Assembly (NCBI GenBank): GCA_018673925.1
Contig: JABHBL010000088.1
Span: 66,516 to 130,515 of the forward strand
Reading direction: 5' to 3'
DNA length: 64,000 nucleotides
Source: Fidelibacterota bacterium
GTDB lineage: Bacteria > Fidelibacterota > UBA8477 > JABMPR01
Shown piece after piece: positions 46,354-55,111 of this stretch (its first letter is position 1; each line of letters begins with the position of its first letter). Below the pieces are notes generated by a model. The model saw only the letters and a list, made by a program, of their open reading frames with translations. It was not told where the DNA came from and did not search any database. Both the position numbers and the translations under genes were made by a program.

Positions 46354-47735
46354 CCCTAAAACACACCACTTATCTTATTGTTTATTATCCTTTTAGATTA
46401 ATTTATTATATGGGTAATTTGTAACTACGGATTCGAGTGTCACAATTTCTTGACGAATACTGTCACATTTTGCATATTTTTATTACATCATCTGAAATAT
46501 GGCTAAAATTTTACCATGTAGAATTCGGGTCATTCTAGATGGTGCTGAGTAGGGATTTCATCAAATTTCTTACCAAATATTCATTCATTATTCATATTCG
46601 TTTTACGACTGTATGAAAATTTAATCGGGAAGAATATTTGAGATTAAATCCACTCGTGGAGGTGATTATTTGAGTTGAATATTGACGTGATGATAATCAA
46701 ATGTGACATATTTTATACACTGAAGTGAGCCTAGAATTAATAAATAATTCGATTTTTTCTGGAGTCTTTCAAAATCAAATCAGGCCTATGATCACATCAA
46801 TTTTAGGTCCAATTATAATGTGCTTATTTTAATACATGCCACTCACATGTATATGTATTTTATAATACGCTAGATACGGCTCAATATTATTGATGAGAAT
46901 TATTGTCATTAATCTTGAATTATTGAGGAAAATAGTTCGCTGACCTGGGATGCCCCTACGACAAAGTATCTGATGACAATGATTATAATAATGCAGTTTC
47001 GATGTAACTATTCTACAGAACCATTTCTGGATGATATAGGTGATAATCTTATGTGTTCCCCATTACACCTGGTGATCCCCCGCACTGCCAATAAAAACCC
47101 TGAAATCTGTTTTCAGAGCAATAGCTACACTTTGATGTCATTTCATATTATTTTATATATTCACAAATATATTCAACTTTTTTATCGAATATGACACGAT
47201 ATATTTATGTGCTTATTGTAATATGTGCTATTGCGTAATTACCGTTAGTAATTGATGAATACATACTAATCACATATTCAATCTATTGGGATCTTCCCAT
47301 TCCACCAATGGTCCCTAAAATACATAGTGAATCTTGAATATATCATTGATGATTATGATTTATTATGTCACCAAATTATCAGCTTATATGTCGATTAGTT
47401 CCAATTTTTACTACTTCACTAAGCACTGCCAGATCCCTAATTACCTTCTTTAGGGTTTATCCTTAATATATTTTATTACCTACTCATCAATCTTGTATCC
47501 CGGGTAAATCCTATTGGTAAATTTCATCAGAAATGACCAAATTCCTGTAATTAAATCAGTATATCATTATGATATTACATTATATCTAAACTTGCTTTTA
47601 CTAAATCTCTTAACTCGTTACTATATTGCTCTATATAACATAATTACAATATGTTATATCATATTTTATCATATTGGCATGGGTATTGAGTATATGTTAG
47701 ACTTAATGACGCTGCAAAAGCATTGAGGAAACATA
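46354..47735. other. AT-rich intergenic region without convincing gene
   Basis: About 1.4 kb, visibly richer in A and T than its surroundings. Two open frames of 73 and 70 codons (46973-47194, 47514-47726) lack ribosome sites and have no recognisable composition. Degenerate repeated fragments such as ATGTGCTTATT (near 46818 and 47206) are present. It holds the upstream region of the DUF11 cluster at its left end and may hold decayed sequence. Confidence 0.6.
46438..46467 (-). promoter_or_regulatory. Paired TGTGACA direct repeats (possible activator sites)
   Basis: TGTGACA on the minus strand occurs at 46461-46467 and 46438-46444, 23 bases apart (about two helical turns), at the distance where sigma-54 activators usually bind. 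Each is a TGT-N-ACA palindrome. Further copies lie at 46702-46708 and 46113-46119. The role is inferred from position only. Confidence 0.35.
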
Positions 47736-47840
47736 ATGAATAGAGATGATGGAATGGTTCAAATCAGCGATGAGTTTCAGAGCACATCTGCTAATTCTTC
47801 TCATTACAAATTCCACTTTCTGAAACTGCTTTTGAGATAG
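47736..47840 (+). CDS. Possible 34-aa small protein
   Basis: ORF of 34 codons (MNRDDGMVQISDEFQ...) with GAGGAAAC 4-10 nt before the ATG and a terminator 54 nt after its stop codon. Ending FHFLKLLLR. No family recognised. The combination of ribosome site, ORF and terminator in an otherwise empty region is the only support; it could equally be a small RNA ending at the same terminator. Confidence 0.3.
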   Translation: MNRDDGMVQISDEFQSTSANSSHYKFHFLKLLLR

Positions 47841-47893
47841 CTTCCTGTACATCTAGTCAGATTTTATCGCATCGGATAATCTTCACTGACTTG

Positions 47894-47934
47894 CCCCCTT
47901 GTTGATTCCCTGTCTTCAAGGGGGTTTTCTTTTC
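47894..47934 (+). terminator. Terminator upstream of pgi
   Basis: CCCCCTTG and CAAGGGGG enclose a 15-nt loop and are followed by TTTTCTTTTC. It shows that something to the left, possibly the 34-codon ORF, is transcribed rightward. Confidence 0.65.
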
Positions 47935-47948
47935 TGAAACTAAGTTTA

Positions 47949-47977
47949 TTGTTCAACTCTCAACCACTCCATATATA
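47949..47977 (+). promoter_or_regulatory. Putative pgi promoter
   Basis: TTGTTC, 17-nt spacer, TATATA, 42 nt before the chosen pgi start codon. Lies directly after the terminator at 47894-47934. Confidence 0.45.
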
Positions 47978-48019
47978 TTGGAGAAGTACTTAATATTTTC
48001 AATTACAGAGGACACCCCG

Positions 48020-49600
48020 ATGCCTACATCATCCACACTTAAAAACTATTCTGATAAATTATATGCCAACGAATCTCTTAATTTCTTTCTGGATCTGAAT
48101 GATGCAGATCTCAGTGGGCGCTCCATTGTCGAATTGGAACCTGCTCTACAACTTGCTCTTGATGAGATGCAGGAACTTGAAAATGGTGCTATTGCTAATC
48201 CCGATGAACACCGAACCGTCGGTCATTATTGGCTGAGAAACCACACACTGGCACCTCATATGGAAATTCGCACGCAAATTGAAGAGACCATAAACAGTAT
48301 TAAATCTTTTGCCGCTACGGTGCACCAGGGTCAATTACTCAATCCTCAGGGCATAGCTTTTTCCAATATTCTATTAATCGGTATAGGTGGATCTGCCCTG
48401 GGACCCCAATTCATAGCTGATGCCCTAGATCCCAAAACAGGTATGAATATCCACTTTCTTGATAATACAGACCCCGATGGAATAGATCGTGTGCTTTCCG
48501 GCTTGTCAGGTGTTCTGTCTGAAACCCTCGTCATTGTCATTTCTAAATCTGGTGGGACCGCAGAAACTCGCAATGGTATGCTTGAAACCCAGAATGTCTT
48601 CATCAATCAGGGACTGGATTTTGGCAGGCAGGCGGTAGCTATAACTGGACAAGACAGTCAACTCTATAATCTAGCCTCCGAGGACAACTGGCTATCCATT
48701 TTTCCCATGTGGGATTGGGTTGGTGGTCGAACCTCAGTGATGTCTGCAGTAGGCCTCCTCCCTGCCGCACTGCTCGGAATAGATATTGATGCCCTTTTAG
48801 CCGGGGCTGCTGCCATGGATGAACTTACCCGCTCTAAAGATATTTCTATGAATCCTGCAGCCCTCCTGGCTCAAGCGTGGTTCATCCTCGGAGATGGCAA
48901 AGGTAGTAAAGACATGGTTGTCTTACCTTATAAGGACCGGTTACTCCTCTTCAGTAGATATCTGCAACAGCTGATTATGGAATCTTTGGGGAAACGCCTG
49001 GATACTAAAGGCAATATCGTCCATCAGGGTCTGGCTGTATATGGCAACAAAGGATCAACGGATCAACATGCCTATGTCCAGCAACTGCGGGATGGATTGA
49101 ACAATTTTTTCGTGACCTTTATCGAAGTGCTTTCAGATCGAGAAGGATCTTCCATCCTAGTTGATGGAGAAAACAGCAGTGGTGACTATCTGTTCGGTTT
49201 CTATAAGGGCACCCAGACAGCTCTCAGCAGCAGCAATCGCAAATCCATCACCATCACCATCCCCGATGTATCACCTCGCAGCATTGGAACCCTAATCGCG
49301 CTCTATGAACGTGCTGTTGGTCTCTATGCCACACTGATCAACATAAATGCCTATCATCAACCTGGTGTGGAAGCTGGCAAAAAGGCCGCAGGAAATGTTC
49401 TTGAAGTCAAAAACTCCCTGCTCAAGCTATTAAATGAAAGTGATGATTATTTAACCATACAGAACATCAGTGAAAAGCTGTCCCTGGCCGGGCAGGAAAT
49501 TCTTATCTACCACATTATCCGTCACCATGCTGCCAACCATGACCTTGACATCATGGGTTCGCTCATGGATCCAAGCACAGTAAAAGTGAAACTCGTGTGA
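48020..49600 (+). CDS. pgi: Glucose-6-phosphate isomerase
   Basis: 526 aa from ATG 48020, seven nt after AGAGGA; the frame is open from a TTG at 47978 but that start has no ribosome site and lies on the promoter. Sugar-isomerase domains: ILLIGIGGSALGPQFI, VIVISKSGGTAETRN (the phosphate-binding SIS motif) and GGRTSVMSAVGLLPAAL; the late catalytic Lys/His region includes NAYHQPGVEAGKKA, a PGI signature. It interconverts glucose-6-phosphate and fructose-6-phosphate in the cytosol. Stands as its own unit before the EVE gene. Confidence 0.93.
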   Translation: MPTSSTLKNYSDKLYANESLNFFLDLNDADLSGRSIVELEPALQLALDEMQELENGAIANPDEHRTVGHYWLRNHTLAPHMEIRTQIEETINSIKSFAATVHQGQLLNPQGIAFSNILLIGIGGSALGPQFIADALDPKTGMNIHFLDNTDPDGIDRVLSGLSGVLSETLVIVISKSGGTAETRNGMLETQNVFINQGLDFGRQAVAITGQDSQLYNLASEDNWLSIFPMWDWVGGRTSVMSAVGLLPAALLGIDIDALLAGAAAMDELTRSKDISMNPAALLAQAWFILGDGKGSKDMVVLPYKDRLLLFSRYLQQLIMESLGKRLDTKGNIVHQGLAVYGNKGSTDQHAYVQQLRDGLNNFFVTFIEVLSDREGSSILVDGENSSGDYLFGFYKGTQTALSSSNRKSITITIPDVSPRSIGTLIALYERAVGLYATLININAYHQPGVEAGKKAAGNVLEVKNSLLKLLNESDDYLTIQNISEKLSLAGQEILIYHIIRHHAANHDLDIMGSLMDPSTVKVKLV

Positions 49601-49659
49601 TTCCGGACACTACCCACGCAGCTTTATTGATTTAAATCAACCAAAGGTTACCATAGCTC

Positions 49660-50103
49660 ATGCCAGGCTGGCTCATCATTTCATCAAAACAGAATTTGGA
49701 AATCACATCGAATCTCAATTTCTCACAACAGGGTTTGAAAAAACGCCATCGTAAAAAAGCCCATGAGATAGAGCCAGGAGATTACTTCTTCTATTATATA
49801 ACAGGGGAACAGAAATTAGCTGCCGTTGTGAGGATAGACTCCTTTGTGACAGAGGCTTCAGACAAAATCTGGGTCAATCTGGGCAAAGATCCAGAAGAGT
49901 GCTACCCTTGGAGATTTCAAATATCTCCCCTCCTCATCCTAGATGAGTCTCACTGGTTGAATATGTCTGAATTCTCAGATAAACTGCTCCATTTTAGAAA
50001 ATGGCCAGCCAAAAACTGGCGCTTGGGCCTCCAGGGTCAAATCCATGCCCTCCGTGATGAAGATACCCAGCTTTTACTCCAGGCTTTAACCAGCGTAGAA
50101 TAA
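49660..50103 (+). CDS. EVE/PUA-like domain protein
   Basis: 147 aa. The order WLIISSKQNLEIT, GLKKRHRKKAHEIEPGDYFFYY, ICPW-like YPWRFQISPLLIL and ALRDEDTQLLL matches small EVE-domain (PUA-fold) proteins, thought to bind modified bases in nucleic acid. Members occur both alone and in restriction systems; no restriction gene is near here. ATG has only a weak ribosome site (AAAGGTT). Terminator-like hairpin at 50178-50210. Confidence 0.7.
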   Translation: MPGWLIISSKQNLEITSNLNFSQQGLKKRHRKKAHEIEPGDYFFYYITGEQKLAAVVRIDSFVTEASDKIWVNLGKDPEECYPWRFQISPLLILDESHWLNMSEFSDKLLHFRKWPAKNWRLGLQGQIHALRDEDTQLLLQALTSVE

Positions 50104-50177
50104 TTTATTGAACAGGCCGACACGAATGAGTTCGGTTCAATATTTGCAATAAGTCAGACAAAAAAACTAAACATATC

Positions 50178-50210
50178 TCCACTCATTTTTAAGGGGTGGA
50201 CTTTTATTTG
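50178..50210 (+). terminator. Probable terminator after the EVE gene
   Basis: TCCACTC and GGGTGGA pair with one G:T and are followed by CTTTTATTTG. Confidence 0.5.
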
Positions 50211-50263
50211 ATAAATGACAAGAGTCTGACTAGATTAGTTCTAAATAACCAAAAGGATCTATC

Positions 50264-50749
50264 ATGACTTTCAACTTAGAAGCAAAAAAACATACATTGC
50301 GTTTGTTCCACCATAACGTTGCCATCGTTTCTTCTGGAAAAGGAGAAAACGCTGTAGGAGCAACAGTTACCTGGTTCACTCAGAGCAGTTTTGAGCCACC
50401 CTTGGTAACCATGGCGGTCAAAGCAGATAGCCGATTGTATGAAGCAATCAGCAACAATAAAAACCTGATCATAAGTCTTGTTAGAAAAGATGATAAGGGT
50501 CTGGCAGGTGCATTTTTTAAACCTGGCCTGTGGGAGAATGAAACCTTTGGGGGTTTTCCTGCAAAGGCTCACGAATTAGGGGGAGCCATACTGGATTCTA
50601 GTCCCGCCTGGCTGGCCTGTGAAGTAAAAACCATCGTTGAAGAGGGAGATCATCATATCATCATCTCCCAGGTTGTTGATTCAGGTATTCATAAAGAAGA
50701 AGATCAAGCCATGTGTCTCTCTGAGACAGGCTGGCATTACGGAGGATAA
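50264..50749 (+). CDS. Flavin reductase-like FMN-binding protein
   Basis: 161 aa. The flavin reductase-like domain motif is visible: NAVGATVTWFTQSSFEPPLVTMAVKADS (split here by meaning: GATVTWFTQ and PPLVTMAVK), typical of FMN-binding split-barrel proteins of the flavin_reduct family. It lies five bases before the Fe-S membrane oxidoreductase and is likely co-translated with it. Role in electron transfer or flavin reduction is inferred. Good AAAGGA ribosome site. Confidence 0.75.
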   Translation: MTFNLEAKKHTLRLFHHNVAIVSSGKGENAVGATVTWFTQSSFEPPLVTMAVKADSRLYEAISNNKNLIISLVRKDDKGLAGAFFKPGLWENETFGGFPAKAHELGGAILDSSPAWLACEVKTIVEEGDHHIIISQVVDSGIHKEEDQAMCLSETGWHYGG

Positions 50750-50754
50750 TTTTC

Positions 50755-52767
50755 ATGCTAACAGGTTGGGAAAAAGCGGTATTTGTACTTGTCTTACTGG
50801 GATCACTGGGAGCTACTCGCACCACGTTCGGTAACATGTTCAAGATTATTGGGAGAGGAGCAATGCCCATCAATTGGTCTGCGATATTCAAACGCATTCC
50901 ATCTGGCATATTGGCTTTTCTTGGAAAACCGCTCTTTAAAACCCGACCCCTGGCAACCATTGTCCATACAGGTGTCTCCTGGGGATTCATCCTCTACATG
51001 TTGGTTAATCTCATTGATATTATGTATGGATTGGTTAGCGGCTTTCATTTCCTACCTGAATCCATTGCAGGAAATATCTACCGTCTATTTGTGGATATTT
51101 TTAGTGTAATTGTGCTTTTGGGAATTATTTATTTTCTCTTCAGGCGCTTTATACAAAACGATCCAGCTCTGCATATCAATGAAACAGTAATGCTCAACAA
51201 AAAAGCCCGCAAGGGTGTGTTCAATGACTCCGCCCTCGTGGCATTTTTCATCTTCTTTCATGTTGGATTCAGACTGATCGGTGCATCATTTGAACTAGCG
51301 CAGAAGGGTAGTGATGCCTTTCAACCCACTGCATCTGCCCTGGCAAGCCTTTGGGCGGGATTCAATCCTGGAACCCTGGTATTCAGCGAACATGTGGCCT
51401 GGTGGCTGGCTATTGGTCTTATTCTGGCCTTTATCCCCTATTTTCCCACAACCAAGCATGCCCACCTTTTCATGGGTCCGCTCAACCATATGATCACCTC
51501 TAATGAGCACACCTCCGCATCCTTTGAAACCATTGACTTTGAAGATGAATCATTGGAACAATACGGTGCCGCGCTTCTAGAGCATCTACCTCAGAAAAAT
51601 ATCCTGGATGCCTACGCCTGTATCATGTGTAATCGCTGTCAGGATGCCTGCCCTGCTTATATCACAGGGAAACCACTCTCACCATCAGCTATTGAGGTAA
51701 ATAAACGCTATTACATACGGGATCATGTCTCTGATCTGGCAAAAGGAGTGGAAACAACTGACCGCCTCGCAGATTGGATGCTTTCTGAAGATGCAATTTG
51801 GGCTTGTACCAGTTGTGGCTATTGTGTAGAAGTTTGTCCCGTAGCAAACGAGCCTATGGTGGATATTTTACGTGCTCGTCAGGATCTGGTGATGATGGAG
51901 AGCAAATTCCCTAAAGAAGCCGTCACAACATTTAAAAACCTTGAAGTGAATGGTAATCCCTGGGGACAATCTGCCCAGGATCGTGAAAAATGGATCGGTG
52001 AACTTAACGTTCCAAAAATGCGTGAAAAGGGCAAGGCTGAGTATCTCTATTGGGTTGGGTGTGCCGGTGCCTATGATGCGCGCGGTCAGGAAGTCTCACA
52101 AGCCATGGTCAAATTGATGAACCATGCAAATGTTGATTATGCTGTCCTGGGAACTGAAGAAACCTGTACCGGTGATTCAGCTCGTCGCCTTGGAAATGAA
52201 TATCTTTTCCAGATGATGGCTCAACAAAATATCGACACCTTTGATAACTACGATGTGACTAAAATTATCACTCAGTGCCCTCATTGCTTAAACACACTTA
52301 AAAATGACTACAAAGCTCTAGGAAAAAAATACGAAGTAATTCATCATGCTGAATTTCTGGCTGAGCTCGTAGATCAGGGCAAGCTTAGCCCCTCCAAAGC
52401 CAGCAACGCCAACATTGCCTATCATGATTCATGTTATCTCGGTCGTCATAATGACATCTATGATGCTCCTCGAGATGTAATTAAGGCAATTCCTGGAGTG
52501 AAGCTGGAAGAGTTCCCCCGTAACATGAATGAAGGAATGTGTTGTGGCGCCGGTGGTGGTCGCATGTGGTTGGAAGAGACCCTGGGTGACAAAACCATCA
52601 ATATTGAGCGTATGGAAGATGTGAAGGCTGTCAATCCAGATGAAGTGGCCACAGCCTGTCCTTTCTGCGCCACCATGATAAATGATGGCATCAAGGCCGA
52701 GGAACTGGACACAAAAACCTCTAGTAAGGATATTGCTCAATATCTACTGGAGTCTATCGCGGAATAG
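50755..52767 (+). CDS. Membrane HdrD-like Fe-S oxidoreductase (CCG-domain protein)
   Basis: 670 aa. The N-terminal 250 residues hold about five membrane helices, resembling the NarI/HdrE cytochrome-b-type module. Then two 4Fe-4S motifs: CIMCNRCQDACPA and CTSCGYCVEVCPV. Two CCG domains follow, with CTGDSARR...CPHC and HDSCYLGRHN...GMCCGAGGG...CPFC. That is the architecture of fused HdrDE/DsrK-like and EtfQO-linked oxidoreductases, which pass electrons between quinone and a soluble donor such as ETF. Partner flavoprotein unknown; the upstream flavin reductase-like gene is a candidate. Followed by a strong terminator. Confidence 0.82.
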   Translation: MLTGWEKAVFVLVLLGSLGATRTTFGNMFKIIGRGAMPINWSAIFKRIPSGILAFLGKPLFKTRPLATIVHTGVSWGFILYMLVNLIDIMYGLVSGFHFLPESIAGNIYRLFVDIFSVIVLLGIIYFLFRRFIQNDPALHINETVMLNKKARKGVFNDSALVAFFIFFHVGFRLIGASFELAQKGSDAFQPTASALASLWAGFNPGTLVFSEHVAWWLAIGLILAFIPYFPTTKHAHLFMGPLNHMITSNEHTSASFETIDFEDESLEQYGAALLEHLPQKNILDAYACIMCNRCQDACPAYITGKPLSPSAIEVNKRYYIRDHVSDLAKGVETTDRLADWMLSEDAIWACTSCGYCVEVCPVANEPMVDILRARQDLVMMESKFPKEAVTTFKNLEVNGNPWGQSAQDREKWIGELNVPKMREKGKAEYLYWVGCAGAYDARGQEVSQAMVKLMNHANVDYAVLGTEETCTGDSARRLGNEYLFQMMAQQNIDTFDNYDVTKIITQCPHCLNTLKNDYKALGKKYEVIHHAEFLAELVDQGKLSPSKASNANIAYHDSCYLGRHNDIYDAPRDVIKAIPGVKLEEFPRNMNEGMCCGAGGGRMWLEETLGDKTINIERMEDVKAVNPDEVATACPFCATMINDGIKAEELDTKTSSKDIAQYLLESIAE

Positions 52768-52789
52768 ATTCAAAACTACCCAGTCTATC

Positions 52790-52830
52790 AAGGTGCTTTG
52801 ATTTCGGTTGAAGCACCTTTTTCTTTTTTG
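52790..52830 (+). terminator. Terminator after the HdrD-like gene
   Basis: AAGGTGCTT and AAGCACCTT flank a 12-nt loop, followed by TTTTTCTTTTTT. It also rules out the longer reading frame of the next gene, which would start inside it. Confidence 0.88.
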
Positions 52831-52876
52831 TCTGAAAAAGCATTTCCATTCAATCCCCCACTGCTTAGACTCGCTC

Positions 52877-53920
52877 ATGATTTCTCAAACTGATAACCCC
52901 CGTTGGAATGACTGGACCTGGCAGCATGCCCATAGCTGCAAAGACCTGGTAACTCTTTCAAAGTGGCTGGAAAGAGCTGGTGGCAACATGCATATGCCCC
53001 AGGACCTGTTCCATGAGATTACCTCCAACTACCGTATGGGAATCACACCCTATTATTTTGGCTTGATAAATCGATTTGATGATACCGATCCAGTGTATCG
53101 ACAGATAGTACCCGCTTCTGAAGAACTCAACATTTTACCTGAGGAACTCCTCGATCCCATTGGAGATGAGAACCCCGCACGCGGATCGCGGCCGTTGAAA
53201 GCCCTCATTCATCGCTATAGCAATAGAGTCCTGTTGATCCCAACGGCCCAATGCGCCGTATATTGTAGATTCTGTTTCAGAAAGCGACTGGTTGGAGATA
53301 CGGCGCACAACGCCCGTGAGGAAGATCTACAAGCAGCCTTTAAATATATAAGATCCCACCCGGAGATTGAGGAAGTCATCCTCACGGGCGGCGATCCGCT
53401 CACGCTTGGAAATCAGGCACTCCTGGCTATTCTAAATGAACTTGGTAGTATTCAGCATCTTCGGGTCATCAGGATTCATACTCGTCTCCCTGTCGTCAAT
53501 CCATTCAGACTCACCCCTGAATTGGGTGAGATTATCATATCTAGTCAGAAACCGATCTGGGTGTCAGCTCATTTTAATCATCCTACTGAAATTACTGAGA
53601 CAGCTCAAAAACACATCCTGAACTGGGTATCCATGGGTATTCCTTTTTTGAATCAAAGTGTGCTCCTCAGGGGTGTGAATGATTCAATGGAAGTGCTAAA
53701 GGAGTTATTTCTGTCCCTGATTGAGATGAAGGTAAAACCATATTACCTCCACCAGGCTGACATGGTCCAGGGCACCAGTCATCTTCGTGTGTCACAACAA
53801 CGGGGACTGAATTTGCTAAAAGAGCTTCAGGGCGAAGTTCCCGGCTATGCCCTCCCTCACTACGTCAAGGACAATTCAGATGGGTCCGGCAAAATACCAT
53901 TGCAAAATCAATGGATCTGA
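52877..53920 (+). CDS. KamA/EpmB-family radical SAM aminomutase
   Basis: 347 aa from ATG 52877; an upstream TTG frame begins inside the preceding terminator and is rejected. Radical SAM cluster motif CAVYCRFCFRKR (CxxxCxxC), then VILTGGDPLTL, IRIHTRLPVVNP and the C-terminal GYALPHYVKDNSDGSGKIPL with the PLP lysine region of lysine 2,3-aminomutases. Length matches EpmB-type EF-P lysine aminomutases (about 340) rather than 420-aa KamA, but no efp or epmA gene is nearby. Substrate: lysine or EF-P lysine, undecided. Confidence 0.82.
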   Translation: MISQTDNPRWNDWTWQHAHSCKDLVTLSKWLERAGGNMHMPQDLFHEITSNYRMGITPYYFGLINRFDDTDPVYRQIVPASEELNILPEELLDPIGDENPARGSRPLKALIHRYSNRVLLIPTAQCAVYCRFCFRKRLVGDTAHNAREEDLQAAFKYIRSHPEIEEVILTGGDPLTLGNQALLAILNELGSIQHLRVIRIHTRLPVVNPFRLTPELGEIIISSQKPIWVSAHFNHPTEITETAQKHILNWVSMGIPFLNQSVLLRGVNDSMEVLKELFLSLIEMKVKPYYLHQADMVQGTSHLRVSQQRGLNLLKELQGEVPGYALPHYVKDNSDGSGKIPLQNQWI

Positions 53921-54052
53921 TCTGCTCCAATTGACCTGTAGCCATTTGACTCCATAGATTCATCCCAGTGAGCACGATCATATCAAGTGATAATGCGCTT
54001 GACTCTCAGTTAATAATATTAAATTAGCAGACATTAACAATTGGAGGATAAT

Positions 54053-55045
54053 ATGATAAAACGTTACCTGTCTATACTTTTAGCAATCAGCCTGGCACTT
54101 TTCATGTGGTCGTGTAGCGATCCTGAAGAAGATGACAGTGAAGCTCCAGCAACACCGATGAATTTTACTTCCTCCGATGCGCTTTCTGGCGATGGTGGTG
54201 TCTATCTCACATGGGATGAAAACACTGAAGATGACCTTGATGGATATACCTTGTATCGAAGCTATGGAAGTGTTGATTTTACCTCGATTGCTACCTTACA
54301 GACAAATTATTATATGGATGCTGGGCTTGACTATGACACAGAGTATTCATATAAACTTACTGCTTTTGATTCAGAGGGAAATGAAAGTGGTTATACGAAT
54401 GTCGTTTCAGTTACTCCTATCAATCTGGATCCGCCGCAAACCCCGACCAATCTGCAAATCATGGCTCACAATAAACCTACTGAATTTCAGGTGAATGTAG
54501 AGTTGACATGGAATCATAACACCGAATCAGATTTTTCGCATTATAGTATCTTTAGATCTGATGCAGGGGGACTTTTCCCAACCAATTCAGAGTCCTTTCT
54601 TGAATCTACAACGGATAACTTTTACATCGATGAAGCGGTTACAGCTGGTACGACGTATCACTATAAGCTCATTGCCTACGATGTGGGAGGGGTACTAGAA
54701 GCACCAGCCGCTGGACCAGTTTCTGATACACCACTTGAGGTGCCAACGCTGGTTTCACCCATTGATGGGAACTCAATTAACACACTGACCCCTACCTTCC
54801 ACTGGGTTAATGTCGATAATGCGGTTAAGTATAAGATCATTGTAAGAACATCATCTCAAACCGGCGATATCTTCGAATCTACCATTGACGCAACTTCAGA
54901 CTCTGAGATGACCATCACATATCCATCGAACGCCACCATCGCACTTAGCAGCAATACCATATATTATTGGTTCGTGTCAGGTTACTCACAGGATACAGAG
55001 GATATTAACGTCTTTACTCCAGTTACAGGATTTCGAACTCCTTAA
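54053..55045 (+). CDS. Lipoprotein with fibronectin type III domains
   Basis: 330 aa from ATG 54053, five nt after GGAGG; an in-frame TTG twelve bases earlier is unlikely. Lipoprotein signal with Cys at about residue 22 (FMWSCSD). Two fibronectin type III domains: residues ~35-125 (VYLTWDENTEDDLDGYTLYR) and ~130-230 (VELTWNHNTESDFSHYSIFR), both with YKL-A-D motifs. A third beta-domain starts PTLVSPIDGNSI near 235. Probable extracytoplasmic protein of unknown role. It shares a bidirectional terminator with argF. Confidence 0.75.
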   Translation: MIKRYLSILLAISLALFMWSCSDPEEDDSEAPATPMNFTSSDALSGDGGVYLTWDENTEDDLDGYTLYRSYGSVDFTSIATLQTNYYMDAGLDYDTEYSYKLTAFDSEGNESGYTNVVSVTPINLDPPQTPTNLQIMAHNKPTEFQVNVELTWNHNTESDFSHYSIFRSDAGGLFPTNSESFLESTTDNFYIDEAVTAGTTYHYKLIAYDVGGVLEAPAAGPVSDTPLEVPTLVSPIDGNSINTLTPTFHWVNVDNAVKYKIIVRTSSQTGDIFESTIDATSDSEMTITYPSNATIALSSNTIYYWFVSGYSQDTEDINVFTPVTGFRTP

Positions 55046-55063
55046 CAGAATTATGAAATAGAC

Positions 55064-55094
55064 AAAAAAAGCCCCATTTCTGGGGCTTTTTTTT
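55064..55094. terminator. Bidirectional terminator between lipoprotein gene and argF
   Basis: A-run, GCCCCA-TTTC-TGGGGC, T-run: works on both strands and lies between the converging genes. Confidence 0.88.
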
Positions 55095-55111
55095 ATCTAT
55101 AATTGTACCGC

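Noticed and set aside
46973-47194. 73-codon plus-strand ORF in the AT-rich region
   Set aside because: No ribosome site, codon composition typical of random AT-rich DNA (many Ile/Tyr/Ser), no family resemblance.
47514-47726. 70-codon plus-strand ORF in the AT-rich region
   Set aside because: Same reasons; Leu/Ile/Tyr-rich by base composition and no ribosome site.
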